DNA from: Torymus aiolomorphi
Lineage: Eukaryota; Arthropoda; Insecta; Hymenoptera; Torymidae
DNA: 64,000 bases
Direction: 5' to 3'
Assembly (NCBI GenBank): GCA_036365515.1
Contig: CM070874.1
Coordinates: forward strand, 244,268,430-244,332,429
Shown here one piece after another: positions 10,450 through 22,294 of this stretch; positions within the stretch are counted from its first letter, which is position 1; the number at the start of each line of letters is the position of its first letter. The translations under genes were made by a program, and so were the position numbers. The notes below the pieces were generated by a model, which did no database searches, was not told the origin of the DNA, and was given only the letters and a program-made list of their open reading frames with translations.

Positions 10450-11518
10450 TGTAACGGGATGGCTAGTGGGGGAAAATCCCAACGAGCCACAGGCCAGCGA
10501 TGCCCTAGAACACGGTGCCGCGGGTGTCAGACTAAAATGACTTGCCCGGGGATCTGCTCCTGGAATCCCGAAAACAACGCGAAGATCGCACCCGAACTTC
10601 GCTTTCCAACTAATTGGATCGCTGAGTGAAAAGCGCGCGCTCGACGAGTAAAGCGCGCGGCCGCTATGCTCAGATATGAAAACGACCGGCGGAGTCGTTT
10701 TCCCGCGGAGGCGGCGGTATCCGGGAGAAGGACAGGTTGTAAAGAACAACGCGACGAGTAACTAGATATCACAATATATTCACAAACACTAATCTTTACA
10801 AGCACGACGCAAGTGCTGATTAGTACAAAGAGTTAGTTCGCGCGCGACCGTTAATATTCAAACGCGCGAACTACACGGCGCGCGGCGAAGCTGCTAATTT
10901 CGCGCGCGGTGTTAAAGTATGGAGGGCTGACACACACCCCCACGTACACGGCACAGAAGGCTTGCACGGGGCGATTTCCGTGCGAGCCTTTACAATAAAC
11001 CCGCGAGAGGAGAGTAGAAAACTTACGTTAGGAAGGAGCAGCCGGTGCACTCGACTCTCTCTCGCTCCCTGTCGCTCGCACAGCAGTTGTGCTCTCTTTC
11101 TCTCTCTCTGCTCGCTGTATCGTGTCGGCAGGCGGGTTGGCTGCCGGCTCGTTTCTCACAGTCTCGTGCGGCTCACGCGGCTCGGGACAGCTCTCTCTCT
11201 GTCTCTCTTTCGCACGTTCACTTTATACGGCGCCTCCACTACACTCGCGGGGTCTCACAAGGTACGATAGGACGGCGCGGACAAGTAAAAACAGGAGAGA
11301 CACGGAGGAGATGTTTTTAGCGCGATGGCAGACACGAATATGGCTCCCTTTTCTCGTGGGAACCAGTTAGCAGCTTCGCGACGGATGACGGGCATTTTAC
11401 GCGTCGTGAGACCGATTCGCTACGCGCGGCGCGCCTCGATTCGGCTGCGCAGGAGTTGCGCGCGCGCGCTCACTACCTTCGCGCGGTAGATTAGAATCGC
11501 GGCTAGACACGCGTTACA
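10450..11518 (-). repeat. 5' LTR of the gypsy element
   Basis: It matches 1376-2446 except for about two substitutions and a 2-bp deletion. TG...CA ends are present. Transcription would start in this copy on the minus strand; I could not pick out a convincing TATA box. Confidence 0.93.
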
Positions 11519-11914
11519 ATACATAAATACGTTCCCGAATAATTACGATTTTAAAAGAGGGCTAAAATAGTTTTAACCTCAAATATCTCTGAAATTCATA
11601 AACGAATTCTTTTACCCTAATAAATCTTCTAATAAATAATATACAAACTACATCTCCACCAAATTTCAAGAAATTAAAATAATTTTAATGTAGTCATATT
11701 GTGCGATAACAAAAAAAGTCATTTTCAAAAATACTAAAATTTTAAATATCAAACATCTCAAAAAATAACCATATAATCTGGATGAAATTTTACACAGGTA
11801 TTGCCTATATCGCATACAAAATAGTCTATAAATTTCAAGCTGATACATTAAGTCGTCATTGAGAAATTACGATTTTGAAAAAACCCGTAAAAGTATTTTA
11901 ACCTTAAATATCTA
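11519..11914. repeat. Satellite-like unit (~310-320 bp family), left part
   Basis: Shares phrases such as ACCTCAAATATCTCTGAAAT, 'gtgcgataacaaaaa' and 'gagaaattacgatt' with 15403-15735 and with the tandem pair at 39435-40015. It was the landing site of the LINE at 11915. It starts with ATAC, the right half of the gypsy target duplication. Confidence 0.55.
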
Positions 11915-11935
11915 TATACCGAAAAATGCGAGGTT

Positions 11936-12253
11936 ATGTTTCACAAGATAAAGAAGTTAATTGCTGAAACAGATTATCCAGTGAGACCGCACATTCCAAA
12001 ATATGTAGGTAAAGTAAATTTTCAATCACAGTTACAAAACACTGATACAGCTACCGGTAAATCACCGGTCGTAACGACACCAAGAAGGCAAAGTAGAATT
12101 TTTATCAGTCCGGCAACATCAGCTGGTAATTTATCGGCCACAACCTCACCAATAAATTTAAACAGAACCATATCACAAATTTATTACCCAACAGACTCAG
12201 CAACTTCTGAACTTCTGAATTTTGAACATGGATCAACAACAACTAAATTTTGA
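11936..12253 (+). pseudogene. LINE ORF1, C-terminal remnant
   Basis: A frame of 105 codons, rich in Thr, Ser, Asn and Pro, that ends 26 bases after the ORF2 ATG at 12228. Such an overlap is common between LINE ORF1 and ORF2. No zinc knuckle or coiled coil is left; the N-terminal part was lost by 5' truncation. Function is inferred from position only. Confidence 0.5.
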
Positions 12254-15100
12254 AATAATTTCACAAAAAGAACAAGCTTTTGGTAATGTACAAACACTCA
12301 ATAAAAGTATCGATAAAGGTAAAAATTTGATTTTATGTGTAAATATTAGAAGTATAAAACAAAACTTTGGAAAACTTGAAACTTTTATTGAATGTTTAGC
12401 CGTAAGACCAAGTGTTATTATATGTACTGAATCTTGGAATGTGCAATATACTCCATTGTACAACATATCAGGTTACAAAAGTTACTATAGTGAGAGTAAA
12501 ATGAATAAAGCAGATGGAGTTATAATGTATATAAAGGATGAACTATCTGAACACACAGAAATTATAGTGGTCGACAACACACGTATCTTAAGCTCGGTTA
12601 TAAAATTAATTGGCACCGAAACTGTAAGAATCTCAGCGATCTATAGATCACACAATATAAAAAAGTATGAATTTGTTCATAGCCTGAAAAAATTCCTAAG
12701 AGACCAATTAAATACTAAGAACCATTGTATAATCGGGGATTTTAACATTGATATATTAGACGAAAATTTTAGTAAGACTGACTCAACAGATAACCTTATA
12801 ACACAAGAATTTTTAAATGATCTCTTGGAACATAAATTTACACCATGCTTTACTGGAATAACAAGGCCTTCATCTGATAATAAAAGAGGTACCTGCATCG
12901 ACAATTTCTATATAAAAACTAAAAATATAAATATTAATTCATTTAAAATAACGAATCCATTTAATTATCACTACCCATTATATATAACTATAGATAAATT
13001 AGAAATAAATCAGCCGAACAAATTCAATATGAAATCAATTAATTACAACAAGTTAAAACATGTTGCAAATAATTCAAACTGGTACTCAATATTGTCTATG
13101 CAGGATCCTAATCTTGCAGTTAACGCATTAATTGACATGATAAATAATTGTATTGATGCGTCCACTACCAAAAAACAATTTAAAAATAAACTTCCGAGAA
13201 AAAATTGGATTACTAGTGCTATTATAGTCTCGTGTACTATTAAAGAGACACTGTATATCTTATGAAAAATAATCCCACTTCTGAAGCCCTAAAAAAAGAG
13301 TATACAAATTACACTAAGATACTGAAGGAAATTATTAAAGAAGTAAAATTTAAATATGAAAAGGAAATGGTAAAACGAAATAGCGGAAACTCTAGGGAAT
13401 TATGGAACATAATTAAAACTAAATTAGGGAGAAATAGTGTGCATGATAATCCAATAAAATATATATACGAAAACAATCAAAAATTCGAAAATAAAACTGA
13501 TATAGAAAATGCTATGAACACCTATTTTTGCAAAATAGGACCAAATTTGAGTGCTCAATTTGCTAATATAAATAATAATAACCTGAAACTTCCAGATAGG
13601 AATCCTGAATCCATTTTCTTTCGTCCGACAGATTTTGCTGAGATATACAAAATAATCAATACGTTGAAAAATAAATCTGGAGGTGTAGACAATATTAACG
13701 CTAAATCATTGAAAATTCTCTCTGAATATATATGTGTGCCCTTAGAATATATCTTCAATTTATGTATTGTGAAATCTATCTGGCCTGACGCGCTCAAAAA
13801 TGCTGAGGTAGTCCCTATTTACAAGGCTGGTGAAAAATCTAATATCAATAATTACAGACCAATCTCTTTAATATCGAACATTGCAAAAATTTTTGAAAAA
13901 ATAATTTATAATAGATTATACCACTTTTTTGAAAATCATAACATAATATCAGAAAAACAATACGGTTTCGTTAAAAATAGGGGAACTACTGACGCATTAA
14001 ATTATATATCAAATATCATATACGAAAACTTAGATAAAAGTAAACCAATAATTGTTGCTTTTCTAGACTTAGCCAAAGCATTTGACACTGTTAATCATAG
14101 AGTTCTTTTAGATAAGCTTGAACGATACGGAGTAAGGGGTAGTGCCTTAAAACTGATGACTAGCTATCTCACAGATAGGCGGCAAAGAGTAAAAATTCAA
14201 GACTGTAAAAGTGAATATAAATAATTTACTACGGGTGTTCCCCAAGGAACTATATTAGGACCATTACTTTTTATACTTTATGTCAATGACTTACTAGGAA
14301 GTATGCAAAATGACACAATCATGTCCTATGCTGTTGACACGGTTATCATATCAAGTGACAACATGTGGTCCTCAGCTCAGGAAAAAATGTGTGCTTACCT
14401 TAATCAGGTGGCCAAATGGCTTGCACAAAATAAACTGTCGCTAAATATAGATAAAACGGTCTATATGACTCTCGAAAACTACTGTGATAGTGTGCCTGGC
14501 ACACTAAACATCAAAATAGGAACGCAATTAATAAAAAGAGTTGAAAGTCATAAATACTTAGGGCTGTATTTCGACTACAATATGAAATGGGATAAGCATT
14601 TAAGATATATTATTAAAAAAACCAAATACCTAATTTTTGTCTTTGCCAAGATAAAAAATATGATGGATACAAAAACATTAATGATAATATATTATGCTTT
14701 CTTTCATAGTCTAATCAATTATGGGGTAATTGCCTGGGGTGTTGCGTACGATAATAATATGAAACTAATACAATCAACACAAAACAAAATATTGAAAATC
14801 ATAAATAAAAATAAATTCTCTCAAACTAATCCACCTCTTGAAATAAAAAAATTATTCCAGTTAGAGTCAATATCCTTACATTATTCTATATTAAGAAATA
14901 AATATATAAACAGTGCGAGTAAGACCAGAAACAAAACAATTCAATTACCTAAATGTGATAAAAGAAGTAGTGATAAAAATAGCTACAATGAAGCTATAAG
15001 GGTCTTTAATGGGCTATCTAAGGATCTCAAAGTTATGAATTTAAGTAGACAATTAATGAAGAAAAAATTAAAAATGTTTATAGTAAAAGATGCAATATAA
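12228..15100 (+). pseudogene. LINE ORF2: AP endonuclease and reverse transcriptase, inactivated
   Basis: Endonuclease part (12228-13265): the early Asn motif CVNIRSIKQNF, Glu in ICTESW and IIGDFNIDIL are present. The late Asp-His pair reads Tyr-His (NYHYPL, Tyr codon 12966-12968), whereas the related fragment at 23.8 kb has Asp-His. A frameshift near 13260 follows. Reverse transcriptase part (13262-15100): NNYRPISLISN, FLDLAKAFDTVNH and GVPQGTILGPLLF are recognisable. A stop codon (14222-14224) lies just before GVPQG, and the catalytic YADD is YAVD (Val codon 14333-14335). The C-terminal thumb region reads on to 15100. The element copies its RNA at a nicked target when intact; this copy cannot. 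Confidence 0.85.
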
Positions 15101-15393
15101 TTTCAAAATAATAATTAAATCTTAACCAATATATCTAACAAATTATTTAACTGTTATTTATGTACTACAATGGATTTTATCGATGTTAACAAACACTACG
15201 CATATACCATTATATAGTGTTTAAGAATTTTGTAGTTTGTAATATTTTTTTTAGTTTGTAAGTTTTCTATGTACCAGATCTACACACAGGCAATAATATT
15301 TGCCTCAGTAGGATTTACTTACTTATGTATATTTCGTATATAATAATGTAATGTAAATATTTTCTGGAAATAAATAAATAAAAATAAATAAAT
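15101..15393 (+). other. LINE 3' UTR and TAAA tail
   Basis: Noncoding AT-rich end with a short stem around 'ggcaataatatttgcc' near 15289. A diverged copy of the same end stands alone at 30400-30695, proving that it belongs to the element. Confidence 0.75.
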
Positions 15394-15402
15394 AAATATC
15401 TA

Positions 15403-15735
15403 AAAATCATGAGAAAATTCTTTAACTAAAGGACTTATATGATAATATATGAACTCTACATCTCGACAAAATGTCAATATGATTAAACCAATTTTTGTTT
15501 TCTCTAGTTATCATGCGACAAAGAAATTGACTTTGTAAAATACGAAAATTTTCAAAATCAAATATCTCAAAAAGTAATCGAACGATCTTGATGAAAATTC
15601 GCACACATATTATCTATATCACATTCAAAATTGTCTATAAATTTGGAGCTGATGCATGGAGCCGTTCTCGAGAAATTACGATTTGAAAACAAGGTTAAAA
15701 AAATTTTAACCTCAAATATTTCTGAAATGTCTGGA
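15403..15735. repeat. Satellite-like unit, right part
   Basis: Continues the satellite family interrupted by the LINE: 'aaagaaattgactttg', 'ctcaaaaagtaatcg', 'gagaaattacgattt' and ACCTCAAATATTTCTGAAAT occur in the same order as in 11519-11914. Confidence 0.5.
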
Positions 15736-16290
15736 CTAATCATTTTAACCAAAGAACTCGGCCGAGAGGTATCCAAAATCTACCTCTACAAGGAATTTTG
15801 AACCGATTCAGTCAATTTTACTCCGGTAAGCGTTGGACATACAAAACTCATTTTTTTCATATCTCAATTTTTTTACAAAAACAAATCGACAAAATGGATT
15901 GAAATGGTTACAGATTATAGCTACTTATATTCTGTATTATCATGATTTTCAAAAAAATTGACCGTTAAGTTTAGAAGTTATAAACTTTTTAAGAAAAAAC
16001 ACGTTTTTGTTAATCACAAAAGAACCGTGATAGTTAGAGAAATTTTTTTTTAGAAAATATAGGCATTTCAATGCTCTTTCGAATGCTATCTATTCGATTC
16101 AAATATCACAATCCTACCATTAAAAAAAAGCAAAAATCAATTTTGAGAAAATCGAAAATTCGAAATAAAACAAAAACGCGTCGGCGAATCAAAAAATGAA
16201 TTTTTGACCTGCCATGACACAAAAAAAAACAAAAAAATGAGACCGATCCGGTTAAAATTGATCGAGTAGAAGCTGAGATCCAGGCGCGCG
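15736..16290. other. AT-rich spacer
   Basis: No gene recognised. It has the same general texture of A-runs and 'cgaaaattcgaaat' phrases as neighbouring repeats. It ends in CGCG, the left target duplication of the next element. Confidence 0.45.
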
Positions 16291-16623
16291 AATTATGTAG
16301 CAAGCCCCGGCGGATCACCAAGGAAAGGTAACACACACACAGGTAACACTCGCCAAAGTAAGTAATCGAACAAAGGGTGTTATTAGAATAATGATTTATT
16401 AAAACGTCGTTACAGGTTAGATGCCCGACGGAGACTGGCGATCGTCGATGCGAAGTGCAGTAAGAGAGTATAACGAGAGTATATGTATAAAGTATATATG
16501 AAAAATATATATTGCATCTTCATTGTCTTCTGGCTTCTCTTTGTCCATGCAGATTCCATTCGGAGCGATAAGGAGGCTGGCTGGCCGATGCATCTAAGTA
16601 CCTATGTGGTGACTCATATAACT
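16291..16623 (-). repeat. 3' LTR, errantivirus-like element
   Basis: Starts AATTATGTAGCAAGCC (the expected AGTTAT with one change) and ends GACTCATATAACT. It matches 22294-22627 apart from a few substitutions and a one-base indel in 'gtgttattag'. Confidence 0.88.
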
Positions 16624-17535
16624 CCTCCATGGCCAAGTTCAATGACGTCCTCGTCTTTGATATCCTTATCTTTGGACTTTTTGGTAAGTTGCGGCCGTTG
16701 TTTCTTGACTTTTATTTTGTATATTAAGTAAATCGATGTAATCGTTATGAACAGCAATACTAATATAATTGAACTTGTAGACAGGACGATTCGGTGCTAA
16801 TTTGATTAGAAACTGGCATATTTAGTGTAGGTGATGTCAAAGTTTTTAGAGGTTCGAAATTCAACTGGTGGTCTTTGATAACTAAAGGTGAAATTATGCT
16901 GGATTGTTCCATTTCACCAAGATTTTCGTCAAGTCGGTATCCCCGTACTTGTACATCATTTCCTTGTATTTCACATGTTCCTCGGATCATCAATTAGTCA
17001 TTATCATGTTTAACCTTGATCGGATAATTACTCGATACTAGCGTTAAATTCTCAGATAATTTATATGTCAGTATTAAAGGTGGACTAATTGAAATGATAA
17101 TCGGTTTGACTCTTTCCGTTATAATTTGTTGACATAAAAATTCTTTTCATACATCTGTCGGCACTTATTAGCAAATAGTTTTATAGATGTCCCGGTCAAA
17201 CTCCATGGCGTGGTGATAACTTCTGTCTGATTGTTGTAATTGATTATAGCAAGTCTTTGATGGAGTGAAAATTCGATAGGATTAAGGATAGGTATTTTGA
17301 TAGTGTATACAATAAGATTTTATGTGAATGCAATTGATCCTTGAGCAAAGTGAAAATCTAACAAATTATGATAGTGTAATATTAATTCTTTCTGAGAGTA
17401 GATTGCCAATAAATGTACACGTATATCCGATATTTGGTTATATGTTAACAATTCTAAGTCGAATATTTGTTCATTGAAAATAAATGATCTTTTAATTTTA
17501 TTAAGTAATCGTAATGCGTCTTATTTTGGTTGATT
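16610..17535 (-). pseudogene. env: env remnant (3' part only)
   Basis: Minus-strand reading after integrase gives, in broken frames, a protein-like sequence rather than noise. Pieces include YTIKIPILNPIEF and ITTPWSLTG, then NLGEMEQSSI, and finally a hydrophobic stretch SSIILVLLFITITSIYLIY followed by a lysine-rich tail that ends at the LTR edge. A single membrane anchor plus short basic tail is the expected C-terminus of an errantivirus envelope glycoprotein. Stops and frameshifts interrupt it (for example near 17270, 17100-17000 and 16770). The N-terminal half with signal peptide and cleavage site is absent, since the remnant starts right after the integrase stop. Family assignment is by position and general pattern. 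Confidence 0.6.
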
Positions 17536-17538
17536 TCG

Positions 17539-19002
17539 CTACTCTCCGCGAGCAGAGCTATGAGCATCAAGATTAGTGCCGTCTTCATTGCCCTGCAAAG
17601 AAGAAGTTTTTCTTATTCTTTTGGCACTTCGTAAATTATATCGGCGTTCTTGACCATGAATATAGCAACCTAACGAGGGGCCTTGTTGTGTCTCTACAAG
17701 TAATTTTTGATATCGTGGTGCGGGTTTGTCGCGTTGTTGTTGATGTGTTTTCATGTAAATTTCTTTATTTTCTAACGATTTGTCAGGACTATTAGGTAAC
17801 TTTTGTTGCTCTTTTTGGTTTCTATATAGCGTGTCATAAAAAGGTAAAATTTCATTTTTTCTGATTTCATTATATCTTTCTATGGTATCGGCATCGGTCT
17901 CGATAATGTGTTTCTGTAGTTCGTCATAAGGTCCATATAACAGTGTAAAAGGCGTATAGTTAGTTGTAGAGTGTATACTCTGATTGTATATTAAGAGAGC
18001 GGTGATCATAAGATTTTTCACTGTTTCTTTTGGAGTTTGATTGGATAAAATACTTAATTTTTCCTTTAGGGTTGAATGCAGTCTTTCTATGGGTCCATTC
18101 GATGTATGTCTGTTTATCGTTGTTTGATGATATTGAATTTTATGTATGCGGCAAAACTCCTTAAATACTGTTGAGTTGAATTCACTTCCGTTGCCTGTCG
18201 TAATTTTATCCGGAAAGTTATGGCGTGAGGCAAAGTGTCTCAATTTGTTTATCATGGTCGTGGCATTTGCATCTGGTAGATAATAGGCTTGAGCATATTT
18301 GGAAAAAATATCTATAATTGTTAAAAATTTATCCTTGTTGAAATGAAATACGTCCATGTGTATATGTTCGAGCGGTCTTCTAGCTATAATAGGGCCGTAT
18401 GTTTCTGTTTCATATGGGTTTCTCTCATACTTATGCTCTAGGCATATCTCACATTGATTTATAAAATTTTGAATAAGTCGATCCATATTAAGTGTATAGA
18501 GTTTTCTCTTAAAGTGTAATAAGGTCTCTCGAATACCATTATGATTTTGATTATGATATGTCTCGAATTCTTTTATGAAATTATTTTTATCAATCGTAGG
18601 TGTATACGTGGTTGTTTTGATTAGTTTTAATTTTTCATTGAAATGATCCTTCAATATTCTATACGTAATTCTTTCCAATTCTTCGGTCGTAAAGTAGATA
18701 CCATATTGCTTATCGGGTTTAATATTTTCCTTGAAAAACTTAAGTAAATGTGTTTCCGCATTTGATTTATTAATTTTCACCGTGCATTGTACTTTAAGTT
18801 TATCTTTGTTTACCTTTAAGTTGTAATCATTTCCTCCTTTCATGATAATGCTGTAACTAAAAGCGTGAACATTTTTGTCTGTTATAGGTAGTGAAAAGGT
18901 CGGATTTTCTTCAGCTGTGTGGACTGTTGCCATGTCGTCGTCAAATATTTCGTCCATTTCTTCAGGTGTGACAGATGCATCGTCAGGTGTTTGAGGCACC
19001 AT
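17539..19002 (-). pseudogene. pol: Integrase, errantivirus-like, one catalytic Asp replaced
   Basis: In the same frame as the RT/RNase H part and separated from it only by a TGA. The zinc site His/His...CEICLEHK is present (about 18560-18430). The core shows Asp in [12 protein letters not shown] and Glu in [13 protein letters not shown]. The second Asp motif, normally DNG, reads TTGNGSEF (Gly codon 18193-18195), which should abolish strand transfer. A C-terminal domain and a Gln/Arg-rich tail ending at 17539 follow. Confidence 0.85.
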
Positions 19003-20832
19003 TGAGAGTAAGTCTTCTTCTATTGTTTTATTAGCATTAATTTCAATTCGACTCAGTGCGTCGGCGACATAATTTTCAGAACCCTTTTTGTATTTTATTA
19101 TGTAATCATATTCTTCTAATCTTAGTCTTCATCTAATCAGTCTAGCGTTAGGCGTTTTTAAAGAATAGAGCCAGGTTAATGGCTTATGATCTGTTTCAAT
19201 CGTAAATTTCTTACCATAGATATATGGTCTAAATTGTCTACATGCTTCCACTATTGCCAGTAATTCTTTCTCTATCGCCGGATAGCTTTGTTCTGCTGAG
19301 TTTAATGTTCGTGAATAACACGAGATAAGATGTTGTTCTTGGGATAAAACTGCACCTATTGCTAAGTTTGAGGCATCGGTTGTGATAGCAAATAGTTTGG
19401 TGAAGTCTGGGTAGACGAGCACTGGTGCGTTAGTGATCAATTCTTTGAGTTTATCGAACGCTTCTTTATAGTCTTTATCTTCTGGATCTATTTTTTCTTT
19501 TTTCTTGAGTGCTTTTGTCATTGGTTTCTCTATTTTTGCGTAATTTTTTATGAACTTTCTGTAAAAGCTAGTTAGTCCTAAAAATATTCTAACTTCTTTT
19601 TGGGTTTTAGATATCGGATATTTTAGAATTGCTTTGATCTTATCAGGATTTGGTTTGATTCCGTCTGCTGTTATTATATGGCCTAAAAATGGAACTTCTT
19701 TCCTTAGAAATTCACTCTTATCTAATTGAATTTTTAAACCATATTTCTCTAGTTCTTCGAATATTAGCTTCAGATGTTGTAAATGTTCTTGGAGTGATTT
19801 CGAAAATATTACTATATCATCCATGTAAACGAAGCAGAATTTATGTAGATATTTCATTAAAATTCTATCCATCAGACGTTGAAAAGTAGCCGGAGCGTTT
19901 TTTAAACCAAAAGGCATTCTGACATATTCATAGTGTACGTTTTCTACGGTAAACGCTGTCTTTTCAATTGAATCTTTGTTCACGGGTATTTGGTGGAAAC
20001 CTTGTGCTAAATCTAATGTACTAAAGTAAGAACATTTGCCCAGATTTTCTACAATTTCGTCCATTCTAGGTAATGGATATTTGTCTTCGATGGTGTTGTC
20101 GTTTAATTTACGATAATCTATTACCATTCTCCATTTTTTTCTTCCACTTGCATCTTCTTTCTTCGGAACTATCCATACGGGGGATGAGTAGGGCGAGTTT
20201 CTTGATTGAATAATTTCTTCGTCTAACAGTTTTCTGATTTGAGTTTGAATTTCTTCTTTTAGATGGTATGGGTATCTAAAACTCTTTACATAGATAGGGT
20301 GATCGTCCTTTGTTCTTATATTGTGTGAAACCGCAGAAGTCGCTGATAATTTTTTATTTTCATTGTAGAAACAGTCTTTGTACTTCTGGCATAGTGATGT
20401 AATTTTATATCTTTCTTCTTCGTTCATGTGATCAGTTCTTATCGGTAATTCTACTCCTTGATGACGATTCACTTTAACATTCTGATGATCGTCGGGTATA
20501 TTTTTAAAATAATTTATTTCAAACTTAGATGTGCTAAAAATTTGAGTTTTGTAATTAATATTCGCTTCCAAATTCTGCAAATCCTTATGTCCGATTAAAC
20601 AATCGTACGTATAGTGCCATGTTGCTATTAAGAAAGTTATAGGTGTGTCGTCACCGTATTCACGTAATATAGGAAAGGTAAGCACATGTGTACCTTTCGT
20701 CGTTTTGTGCACCGATTTAATTTCGAATTCGTAAGGAAATGTGAATTTTGAAAATAGTTTATATGCAATTTCTGGATTGATAATGGATGATGAGGCAACA
20801 GAATCGATGAGAATTTTAAGAGGTGGATAAAT
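19003..20832 (-). pseudogene. pol: Protease, reverse transcriptase, RNase H, with nonsense codon
   Basis: The pol frame is open from 20832, overlapping the end of gag in the +1 frame. The protease active-site motif, DSG or DTG in the family, reads IDSVASSS (Val codon 20797-20799). Reverse transcriptase is well kept: WRMVIDYRKLN, YVRMPFGLKNAPATFQ and CFVYMDDIVIFS. RNase H shows TTDASNLAIGAVL and TDHKPLTWL. A TGA at 19129-19131, apparently from a Trp codon after NARLIR, interrupts the end of RNase H; the frame continues on the far side into the RNase H/integrase linker (YVADALSR). Without protease and with this stop the copy would need help to move. Confidence 0.88.
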
Positions 20833-22023
20833 TTATCACGTTATTTCTGTTGTATTGGGGAGCTTGTTGAAAATTTTGGCAATTATCACTCTCGTCGTTT
20901 TCTTGATTAAATTCTTCATGGTCTTGCATAGGTGAGTCATTTTGATAATCGACTATTTCTTCTTCTCCTTGTTCTTGTTGATGATGCAACTCTTCAGCGA
21001 TAAAGTTTGCTGGTCCTGTGCTTCTAAAGAAGTTCGTTCTTGGCTTAAAGTTATTTTGTGCTGGTGAATTATTCGATCTATTTGTTGGATTAACGCCTTG
21101 TTTGTTAGTATTTCTTGTACTGACTGACATTGTTGTTGGTTGGTAATTTTGTTGTCTTGGCAGATTATTATTATTTTGACCAAAATTGTTTTTACGATAA
21201 TTTGTGGGGATAAATCCAGGTTGTGTTTGTGCAAATGCGGGTGTCGGTTGTAAATAAAATGGATTTACATTTCTTGAAGTACTTGGTAAATTATTTGAAG
21301 GGTGAATAATTTTTGGATTACTATTAGTCGCAAATGGGTTTGTACTTTTAGCATTGATTGTACCCAATACGTTGGGCTTAAGTTTGTTATCACGTTGTCG
21401 TGCGAAATTGAGGAAAGCACTTTGTTGTTCATGGTTGTCGTATTTACGGCATTTTATTATACATGCCTCAACGTCGTCTAAATCAAAATGTAGCAAGTAA
21501 AAATGGTACGGCTCTTTAATACCATTTATAAAAGTACTTTTGGCTACGTTTTCATAAAATTTATTTTTAATACTTATAACATTAGCGTCTCGATTATTTA
21601 ACTGTATGTGTGTTCCTTCAATTTATTTAGCCTGCTTTTAATTTCGTCCGCGTATTTTTCGTAAGACTGATTTATCAATTGATAACATATACTTAGTCTG
21701 TTAAATAGTAACTCCTCCGAACTTGGGTCACTAAATCTATTAACTAAGAGCGTTTTACATGCGGCATATGTAACCGGGTTATTTGCCACTATTAGGTCTA
21801 GTGCTTCACCGCGAATCTTTGATTTGATTAATGCGAATAATGCCTCGTTTATTGCATTATCTACAGTCGCCACATTTTCGACGAATTTGTCGCACGTTTC
21901 TATAAAGTGCGAAAGGAGTCTTGTACCTCCTTCATATATGGGGATCGCATCGCGCCATATCGTAAGTCGCAATTTAAATTGTTCTACCGTAAGATTTTGT
22001 TGATTATCTCCGTTATTTGCCAT
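20816..22023 (-). pseudogene. gag: Gag, errantivirus-like, one frameshift
   Basis: Starts at the ATG 22021-22023 just inside the element. Residues 1-140 form the helical capsid-like region (IWRDAIPIYEGGTRLL, KIRGEALDLI). The frame stops at 21598 and the continuation is found one frame over, from about 21600 to 20816. That part begins with the end of the capsid and ends with an Asn/Gln/Pro-rich tail. There is no Cys-His knuckle, as is common in errantivirus Gag, which uses a basic tail instead. It ends at 20816-20818, overlapping pol. Confidence 0.8.
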
Positions 22024-22275
22024 TTTGCTTTATCTTTGATTACGCTTCACGTAAAATCAATTGCACTTAAAAGGATAGGGTTGGGTAGGATATAGGAAAT
22101 TTCAAAGACTTACTAGTTTGTTTTTAATGATTTCGGGTGAATCTCTGTTTGCAGGTGGACTCCAATCTTGACGTCGTAGGTTCCCTGATGATGGACGTTG
22201 AAACGCCAACTGCTTCCTCGCTGAAGATTTCCGTCACCAGGTTGAGGGAGAATCTGAGTTTTTGCAGCTTCACGG

Positions 22276-22294
22276 TCCTGTCTCCGCAGTGCCA
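22276..22294 (-). promoter_or_regulatory. Primer binding site, errantivirus-like element
   Basis: On the minus strand the 5' LTR ends ...CACATAACT and is followed at once by GGCACTGCGGAGACAGG. The last T of the LTR plus GG makes the TGG that pairs with a tRNA CCA end. The tRNA itself was not identified. Confidence 0.55.

Larger units (their letters stand above)
1376..11518 (-). mobile_element. Complete Ty3/gypsy LTR retrotransposon, minus strand
   Basis: Two nearly identical LTRs (1376-2446 and 10450-11518) flank gag, protease, reverse transcriptase, RNase H, integrase and an extra 3' ORF, all read on the minus strand. Outside the LTRs the bases ATAC occur on both sides (1372-1375 and 11519-11522), a 4-bp target duplication as usual for Ty3/gypsy. 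The order protease-RT-RNase H-integrase identifies the superfamily. I noted two substitutions and one 2-bp length difference between the LTRs, so insertion was recent. Coding frames nevertheless break at several homopolymers, which is either fresh decay or consensus error. I do not assign a clade. Confidence 0.93.
11915..15393 (+). mobile_element. LINE retrotransposon, 5'-truncated and inactive
   Basis: A poly-A-type element with the end of ORF1, an ORF2 of AP endonuclease plus reverse transcriptase, a ~290-bp 3' region and a tail of TAAA repeats (about 15370-15393). AAATATCTA occurs at both borders (11906-11914 and 15394-15402), a plausible target duplication, though the TAAA tail makes the edge fuzzy. 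The ORF style suggests the Jockey/CR1 group; I cannot fix the clade. Two catalytic residues are replaced and the frame is broken, so this copy cannot move itself. Confidence 0.85.
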
